In this document: piece after piece, positions 56,579 through 64,000 of the stretch | How the letters are laid out: each line of letters starts with the position of its first letter | Position numbering within the stretch: the stretch's first letter is position 1 | Assembly (NCBI GenBank): GCA_950097015.1 | Contig: CATNEN010000005.1 | Coordinates: 4,455,501 to 4,519,500, forward strand | DNA length: 64,000 nucleotides | Direction of reading: 5' to 3' | Source of the DNA: Macrostomum hystrix | Lineage: Eukaryota; Platyhelminthes; Macrostomidae | The notes under the pieces: generated by a model | What the model saw: only the letters and a program-made list of their open reading frames with translations | The model's database searches: none | What the model was told of the DNA's origin: nothing | Translations under genes and position numbers: made by a program

Positions 56579-57484
56579 CATCGATCAGTGATGGTATTCA
56601 ATGACTTCAACAGTAACAACGACAGTATCGTGCTTTGTGCTTAAATCTTGTTTACTAATCCGTTTGTTACCGTTTTCCGTTCAGTTTATTGTGTTGCCAA
56701 AATTCGCTCACTTTTGCCAAAGTTGAATGCACGCTTTAACCGATTTTACCACAGTTGGCCATAGACATGTTGCCGGAAGGCGTATGCGCGTTCTATGGGC
56801 TGCCAAAATTGAAGTCCCTTTTGCCAAAGTTGAGCTTGAAAAGGTATATTGTATTATGACCTTCTTAATAAGCCATTAACCGCCCGCAAAAAGGCATCGA
56901 CCAATAGGAATGGCTTACTGAGGCTAAAATGTCTATGGCACCCCGAAGTGGGGGCTCTGCCCCACACCCCCCGTCTTTGACTCAGAAAGTATAGCTTGGG
57001 CAAAAACGTCTATTGTACAATAAAATTGATACCCAAGCTTTGCAGGCGTCATTTAAAAATCCTGATTTTCCATTAACGCCCTTAAAGCATGGGTATTAAT
57101 GGTATATTATACAAATGTATAATTGCACACCCCTTTGTTACACTGGAATACCTCAATCAGCAATATTCTAGATTAACACGTTGACAAAGAATTATAACTC
57201 TAGTTTTGGTATATGGCGGGGTCAAAAAATGTTTCACAGTAATTTGCTAACTTCATCAGTCAAATTGTAGTGTTAGAGAGTTAAGGGTACATTGCAGTTG
57301 GGAATCATCACTACGTGTTTTATCAAGCTTGACTACCCATTAGTGTACACAAGCAAAGAGTGTATGCCATACGGTGTCGACAAACTGTAAAGCATTTACG
57401 GTGATTAATGATGTCCCTATGAAGGTGTAAGCCTAGCTGATGCCTATCTGATCAGGCTTCATCAATAGCAAGCAGATTGATCTG
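56579..57484. other. transposon right end and intergenic sequence
   Basis: Two direct repeats (tgccaaaattcgctcact at 56695 and tgccaaaattgaagtccc at 56801, each followed by tttgccaaagttga) lie about 107 bp apart with CCATAGAC between them. This matches the layout of the element at 16239. The right end would be near 56848, before TA. Beyond it lie another inverted CCATAGAC (56931) and the motif tgggggctctgcccca. Confidence 0.5.
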
Positions 57485-58447
57485 ACCCTTCAGTCAGTGG
57501 ACAGCCAGTGCATCTCAGCTGGTTATTCAGTCAGTGGACAGTCAGTGCATCTCAGCTGGTTATTCAGTCAGTGGACAGTCACTGCATCTCAGCTGGTTAT
57601 TCAGTCACTGCATCTCAGCTGGTTATTCAGTCAGTGCATCTCAGCTGATTATTCAGTCAGTGGACAGTCACTGCATCTCAGCTGGTTATTCAGTCACTGC
57701 ATCTCAGCTGGTTATTCAGTCAGTGGACAGTCAGTGCATCTCAGCTGGTTATTCAGTCAGTGGACAGTCAGTGCATCTCAGCTGGTTATTCAGTCACTGC
57801 ATCTCAGCTGGTTATTCAGTCACTGCATCTCAGCTGATTATTCAGTCAGTGGACAGTCACTGCATCTCAGCTGGTTATTCAGTCACTGCATCTCAGCTGG
57901 TTATTCAGTCAGTGGACAGTCAGTGCATCTCAGCTGGTTATTCAGTCACTGCATCTCAGCTGGTTATTCAGTCAATGGACAGTAAGTGCATCTCAGCTGG
58001 TTATTCAGTCAGTGGACAGTCAGTGCATCTCAGCTGATTATTCAGTCAGTGGACAGTCAGTGCATCTCAGCTGATTATTCAGTCAGTGGACAGTCAGTGC
58101 ATCTCAGCTGGTTATTTAGTCAGTGCATCTCAGCTGGTTATTTAGTGAGTGCATCTCAGCTGATTATTCAGTCAGTGGACAGTCACTGCATCTCAGCTGA
58201 TTATTCAGTCAGTGGACAGTCACTGCATCTCAGCTGGTTATTCAGTCAGTGCATCTCAGCTGATTATTCAGTCAGTGGACAGTCAGTGCATCTCAGCTGA
58301 TTATTCAGTCAGTGGACAGTCAGTGCATCTCAGCTGATTATTCAGTCAGTGGACAGTCAGTGCATCTCAGCTGGTTATTCAGTCAGTGGACAGTCACTGC
58401 ATCTCAGCTGGTTATTCACTCAGTGGACAGTCACTGCATCTCAGCTG
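57485..58447 (+). repeat. 26/37-bp minisatellite (tgcatctcagctgattattc)
   Basis: Mixture of a 26-bp unit and a 37-bp unit that adds agtggacagtc. Forward orientation. Interrupted at 58448 by a foreign array. Confidence 0.93.
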
Positions 58448-59165
58448 ACGTGTCCTTGAAAATCACGAGAGCGAATGTCAAGGAGGGTTGAATGTAAGAG
58501 AGGGTTGAAGGTTAGAGGGTTGAAGGTGAGAGAGCGTGAAGGTGAGAGAGGGTGAATGTGAGACAGGGTGAAGGTGAGAGAGGGAAATGGTGAAGGTGAG
58601 AGAGGGTGAAGTTGAGAGAGGGTTGAAGGTGACAGAGGGTTGAAGGTGAGAGAGGGTTGAAGGTGAGAGAGGGATGAAGATGAGAGAGGGTTGAATGTGA
58701 GAGGGTTGAAGGTGAGAGAGGGTTAAAGGTGAGAGAAGGACATGGTGAAGGTAAGAGAGGGTTGAAGGTGAGAGGGTTGAAGGTGAGAGGGTTGAAGGTG
58801 AGAGGGTTGAAGGTGAGAGGGTTGAAGGTGAGAGGGTTGAAGATGAGAGGGTTGAAGGTGAGAGGGTTGAAGGTGAGAGGGTTGAAGGTGAGAGGGTTGA
58901 AGGTGAGAGGGTTGAAGGTGAGAGGGTTAAAGGTGAGAGAGGGTAAAGTTGAGAGAGGGTTGAAGGTGAGAGGGTTGAAGGTGAGAGGGTTGAAGGTGAG
59001 AGAGGGTGAAGGTGAGAGAGCGTGAAGGTGAGAGAGGGTGAAGGTGAGAGAGGGTGAAGGTGAGAGAGGGAAATGGTGAAGGTGAGAGAGGGTTAAGTTG
59101 AGAGAGGGTTGAAGGTGAGAGGGTTCAAGGTGAGAGGGTTGAAGGTGAGAGAGGGACATGGTGAC
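58448..59165. repeat. inserted copy of the gaaggtgagag array with its flank
   Basis: Begins with acgtgtccttgaaaatcacg and continues gagagcgaatgtcaagg, the unique flank of the array at 53666, followed by about 670 bp of gaaggtgagag units and ending at gacatggtgacatgacatgg. It splits the cagctgattattc array in two. Confidence 0.88.
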
Positions 59166-59169
59166 ATGA

Positions 59170-60445
59170 CATGGTCACTGCATCTCAGCTGATTATTCAG
59201 TCAGTGCATCTCAGCTGATTATTCAGTCAGTGCATCTCAGCTGATTATTCAGTCAGTGCATCTCAGCTGATTATTCAGTCAGTGCATCTCAGCTGATTAT
59301 TCAGTCAGTGCATCTCAGCTGATTATTCAGTCAGTGGACAGTCAGTGCATCTCAGCTGGTTATTCAGTCACTGCATCTCAGCTGATTATTCAGTCAGTGG
59401 ACAGTCAGTACATCTCAGCTGGTTATTCAGTCAATGGACAGTAAGTGCATCTCAGCTGGTTATTCAGTCAGTGGACAGTCAGTGCATCTCAGCTGATTAT
59501 TCAGTCAGTGGACAGTCAGTGCATCTCAGCTGGTTATTCAGTCAGTGGACAGTCAGTGCATCTCAGCTGATTATATTCAGTCAGTGGACAGTCAGTGAAT
59601 CTCAGCTGGTTATTTAGTCAGTGCATCTCAGCTGATTATTCAGTCAGTGGACAGTCAGTGAATCTCAGCTGGTTATTTAGTCAGTGCATCTCAGCTGATT
59701 ATTCAGTCAGTGGACAGTCACTGCATCTCAGCTGATTATTCAGTCAGTGGACAGTCAGTGCATCTCAGCTGATTATTCAGTCAGTGGACAGTCACTGCAT
59801 CTCAGCTGGTTATTCAGTCAGTGCATCTCAGCTGATTATTCAGTCAGTGGACAGTCAGTGCATCTCAGCTGATTATTCAGTCAGTGGACAGTCAGTGCAT
59901 CTCAGCTGATTATTCAGTCAGTGGACAGTCAGTGCATCTCAGCTGGTTATTCAGTCAGTGGACAGTCAGTGCATCTCAGCTGATTATTCAGTCAGTGGAC
60001 AGTCAGTGCATCTCAGCTGATTATTCAGTCAGTGGACAGTCAGTGCATCTCAGCTGATTATTCAGTCAGTGGACAGTCAGTGCATCTCAGCTGGTTATTC
60101 AGTCAGTGGACAGTCAGTGCATCTCAGCTGATTATTCAGTCAGTGGACAGTCAGTGCATCTCAGCTGATTATTCAGTCAGTGGACAGTCAGTGCATCTCA
60201 GCTGGTTATTCAGTCAGTGGACAGTCAGTGCATCTCAGCTGATTATTCAGTCAGTGGATAGTCAGTGCATCTCAGCTGATTATTCAGTCAGTGGACAGTC
60301 AGTGCATCTCAGCTGATTATTCAGTCAGTGGACAGTCAGTGCATCTCAGCTGATTATTCAGTCAGTGGACAGTCAGTGCATCTCAGCTGATTATTCAGTC
60401 AGTGGACAGTCAGTGCATCTCAGCTGATTATTCAGTCAGTGGATA
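59170..60445 (+). repeat. 26/37-bp minisatellite, second part
   Basis: Continuation of the array at 57485 in the same orientation, first with pure 26-bp units and then mainly 37-bp units. Confidence 0.93.
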
Positions 60446-61310
60446 GTACGAGAATTATATTATATAGCCGACTACAGGTCGTGTAAGACAAGTTCTTTTG
60501 CACCAGTCGTTGGTTTTGCCATTACTAGATCGAGTGCAGAGGAGTTTGTTATTAGAATAAATAAAGATGTGACCTAGAGCTGCTTTCCTAGGTGCAATTA
60601 CGGGCATACTATGTATTCTATAACAAGCTGAATAGAAAGTTTTAATACAAACTGACTTTCTAACGCCATCAGTTTTAGAGCTGAGAATTCTAAAAAGACA
60701 GCTAGACGATATGTATAGAAAAGGTAAAAGTTTGGGTAGCTAAAACAAGAGAAAGTAAGCCATTAAAGTAAATTACATATTTGACGGGCCATTCCATATA
60801 TTCCTGTCACATAATTTCTTCAAGGAAATTCCTTGTCAATATTGCGTCACCACATTTTAAAGAAACCGATAGAAATAAGATTTATTAAATGTTCCGTTTC
60901 AATTACATTAGCTTAACAAGAATTGACAGGTCATTCTCAACCTGCATCATAAGCGCATTGTTGGACAGTGATGAGGAATTCCGTTAGAGGCCAATTATTT
61001 TTTTCTGGATATTTTTTGACACACCCAAAGTGGTGACCTGTGATGTGACCAAGTCAAAGCCTCGCAGGCTTATCACGTGACCATTGGCGCGAAGATCCTC
61101 CGCGGAGCGGTTTTACAGCCGGTTCTGATTGCCCCGACAGTAGCACAATGCGCTGCAGAGGTGGGATCGTGAGGAAGTAGGAGAGAGAAAGCTTCCCAAC
61201 AGAAATTTGCTTCTGAGGCGCAAGTGAGTCATCGACTAGCAATGGTGTCATTTGTGCGATAAGAAATTTCAATTTTTATGAAGTTCATCAAAGTGACGGC
61301 AAAACACAAG
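60446..61310. other. spacer between inverted arrays
   Basis: Unique AT-rich sequence. A patch at 61050-61110 has cacgtgaccattggcg, which looks like an E-box beside a CCAAT box. An upstream element of an unseen gene is possible but not supported further. Confidence 0.4.
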
Positions 61311-62935
61311 AGTCTGAATAACCAGCTAAGATGCACTGACTGTCCAGTGACTGAATAACCAGCTGAGATGCACTGACTGTCCAGTGACTGAATAATCAGC
61401 TGAGATGCAGTGACTGTCCAGTGACTGAATAACCAGCTGAGATGCACTGACTGTCCAGTGACTGAATAATCAGCTGAGATGCACTGACTGTCCACTGACT
61501 GAATAATCAGCTGAGATGCACTGACTGTCCACTGACTGAATAATCAGCTGAGATGCACTGACTGTCCACTGACTCAATAATCAGCTGAGATGCAGTGACT
61601 GAATAATCAGCTGAGATGCACTGACTGTCCACTGACTGAATAATCAGCTGAGATGCAGTGACTCAATAATCAGCTGAGATGCAGTGACTGAATAATCAGC
61701 TGAGATGCACTGACTGAATAATCAGCTGAGATGCAGTGACTGAATAATCAGCTGAGATGCACTGACTGAATAATCAGCTGAGATGCAGTGACTGAATAAT
61801 CAGCTGAGATGCACTGACTGAATAATCAGCTGAGATGCACTGACTGAATAATCAGCTGAGATGCACTGACTGAATAATCAGCTGAGATGCACTGACTGAA
61901 TAATCAGCTGAGATGCACTGACTGAATAATCAGCTGAGATGCAGTGACTGAATAATCAGCTGAGATGCAGTGACTGAATAATCAGCTGAGATGCAGTGAC
62001 TGAATAATCAGCTGAGATGCAGTGACTGAATAATCAGCTGAGATGCAGTGACTGAATAATCAGCTGAGATGCAGTGACTGAATAATCAGCTGAGATGCAG
62101 TGACTGAATAATCAGCTGAGATGCAGTGACTGAATAATCAGCTGAGATGCAGTGACTGAATAATCAGCTGAGATGCACTGACTGAATAACCAGCTGAGAT
62201 GCACTGACTGAATAATCAGCTGAGATGCACTGACTGAATAATCAGCTGAGATGCACTGACTGAATAATCAGCTGAGATGCACTGACTGAATAATCAGCTG
62301 AGATGCACTGACTGAATAATCAGCTGAGATGCAGTGACTGAATAATCAGCTGAGATGCAGTGACTGAATAATCAGCTGAGATGCAGTGACTGAATAATCA
62401 GCTGAGATGCAGTGACTGAATAATCAGCTGAGATGCAGTGACTGAATAATCAGCTGAGATGCAGTGACTGAATAATCAGCTGAGATGCAGTGACTGAATA
62501 ATCAGCTGAGATGCAGTGACTGAATAATCAGCTGAGATGCAGTGACTGAATAATCAGCTGAGATGCACTGACTGAATAACCAGCTGAGATGCACTGACTG
62601 AATAATCAGCTGAGATGCACTGACTGAATAATCAGCTGAGATGCACTGACTGAATAATCAGCTGAGATGCACTGACTGAATAATCAGCTGAGATGCACTG
62701 ACTGATTAACCAGCTGAGATGCACTGACTGAATAACCAGCTGAGATGCACTGACTGAATAACCAGCTGAGATGCACTGACTGAATAACCAGCTGAGATGC
62801 ACTGACTGAATAACCAGCTGAGATGCACTGACTGAATAATCAGCTGAGATGCAGTGACTGAATAATCAGCTGAGATGCACTGACTGAATAATCAGCTGAG
62901 ATGCACTGACTGAATAATCAGCTGAGATGCAGTGA
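61311..62935 (-). repeat. 26/37-bp minisatellite in inverted orientation
   Basis: Units read ctgactgaataatcagctga on the + strand, the complement of the arrays at 57485 and 59170, first with the 37-bp form and then mostly the 26-bp form. Together they make a very large inverted repeat with an 865-bp spacer. Confidence 0.94.
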
Positions 62936-63300
62936 GTTTTAAAGTCCATAGTGATTTTAAAAAAGAAAATAATAAATGCAATTTTTTAGTCCAAAGAAGG
63001 CATACTACAGTTGTTTAAGTTATAATATTATTTCGTAACTGCCATTTATTTTTTTTAATTAAAAGTTTTTTTTCACAATACATGGGTACAAAATTTGATA
63101 AGTCAGCTAATACTAAACACAGCAGCAATTAAAAGCACCTTAACAGCGAACAAACTTTTTTCATCATAAAATTTGAATTCAGAAAGACAGTGGTTCCTAT
63201 CAGACAAAAATTTTGGCTAAAAAACTTACATTAGCCCATTTAACTAAATCTAATTTCTCTCCCCTAACAAATAGCTTGTAGAAGCAATTCTGAAGCTCAA
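62936..63300. other. AT-rich spacer
   Basis: Unique AT-rich sequence with no recognised feature. Confidence 0.45.
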
Positions 63301-64000
63301 TATACAGACTATGCCATTAACTTCCAGCCAATCAGAGAATCTCAAGCTTAGATCCATTCCCAGCCAATCAGAGAATCTCAAGCTTATATCCATTCCCAGC
63401 CAATCAGAGAATCTCAAGCTTAGATCCACTCCCATCCAATCAGAGAATCTCAAGCTTAGATCCACTCCCATCCAATCAGAGAATCTCAAGCTTAGATCCA
63501 CTCCCATCCAATCAGAAAGTCTCAAACTTAGATACACTCCCATCCAATCAGAGAGACTCAAGCTTAGATCCACTCCCATCCAATCAGAGAGACTCAAGCT
63601 TAGATCCACTCCCATCCAATCAGAGAGACTCAAGCTTAGATCCACTCCCATCCAATCAGAGAGACTCAAGCTTAGATCCACTCCCATCCAATCAGAGAGA
63701 CTTAAGCTTATATCCACTCCCATCCAATCAGAGAATCTCAAACTTAGATCCACTCCCATCCAATCAGAGAGACTCAAGCTTAGATCCACCCCCATCCAAT
63801 CAGAGAGACTCAAACTTAGATCGACTCCCATCCAATCAGAGAATCTCAAGCTTAGATCCAGTCTCATCCAATCAGAGAGACTCAAGCTTAGATCCACTCC
63901 CATCCAACCAGAGAGACTCAAGCTTAGATCCACTCCCATCCAATCAGAGAATCTCAAGCTTAGATCCACTCCCATCCAATCAGAGAATCTCAAGCTTAGA
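63301..64000. repeat. 36-bp minisatellite, continues beyond window
   Basis: About 19 units containing ctcaagcttagatccactcc plus catccaatcagaga. The 36-bp period keeps a - strand frame open for 240 codons, which is an artefact. The array is cut by the window edge. Confidence 0.92.

Noticed and set aside
61054-61272. 72-codon frame near an E-box/CCAAT-like patch
   Set aside because: No domain, no splice context that could be tied to another exon.
63250-63993. 247-codon Trp/Met-containing repeat protein
   Set aside because: It is the 36-bp array read in frame, without start context or relatives.

Overview
The window is animal nuclear DNA. It carries GT-AG spliced genes of metazoan families, tRNA-derived SINEs, Tc1/mariner-type transposon remains and a very heavy load of minisatellites. 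By adding the array spans I estimate that about 30 kb, a little under half of the window, is tandem repeat with units of 11 to 37 bp. The species cannot be named from sequence alone. A repeat-bloated invertebrate such as a flatworm or another spiralian would fit, but that is inference.

Three protein-coding genes can be assembled with matching splice phases. (1) A TBC1D12/TBC1D14-type Rab GTPase-activating protein lies on the + strand at 2456-8856 (3 exons, 675 aa). (2) A multi-pass membrane protein lies on the - strand at 15685-12086 (2 exons, 817 aa). I read it as a very divergent concentrative nucleoside transporter (SLC28/CNT) that has lost the usual substrate and sodium motifs. (3) A nephrin/Sns/Hibris-type cell adhesion receptor lies on the - strand at 51746-18096 (12 exons, 1316 aa: signal peptide, 9 Ig-like domains, one FNIII, one membrane span, short tail ending in a possible PDZ ligand). 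Gene 1 converges on gene 2, and gene 2 follows gene 3 in tandem. Nothing suggests that they act in one pathway.

Layout: 1-2441 holds two arrays and a SINE piece upstream of the TBC gene. From 2456 to 8856 is the TBC gene, with both introns filled by arrays. From 8857 to 12085 are foldback elements and a 27-bp array between convergent genes. From 12086 to 15685 is the CNT-like gene, whose single intron is mostly a MITE and a SINE. From 15686 to 18095 is a transposon island. From 18096 to 51746 is the nephrin-like gene, about 34 kb long because its introns hold more than a dozen arrays. From 51747 to 64000 I see no gene: there are large arrays, a truncated DDE transposase and SINEs.

The most notable signals are these: each of the larger introns except the CNT-like intron carries its own minisatellite; several repeat units contain splice-site-like motifs; a SINE insertion duplicated a splice donor; the octamer CCATAGAC is strongly over-represented and linked to transposon ends; about 80 apparently perfect copies of a 15-mer lie next to the first nephrin exon; and large arrays exist in inverted and nested arrangements.
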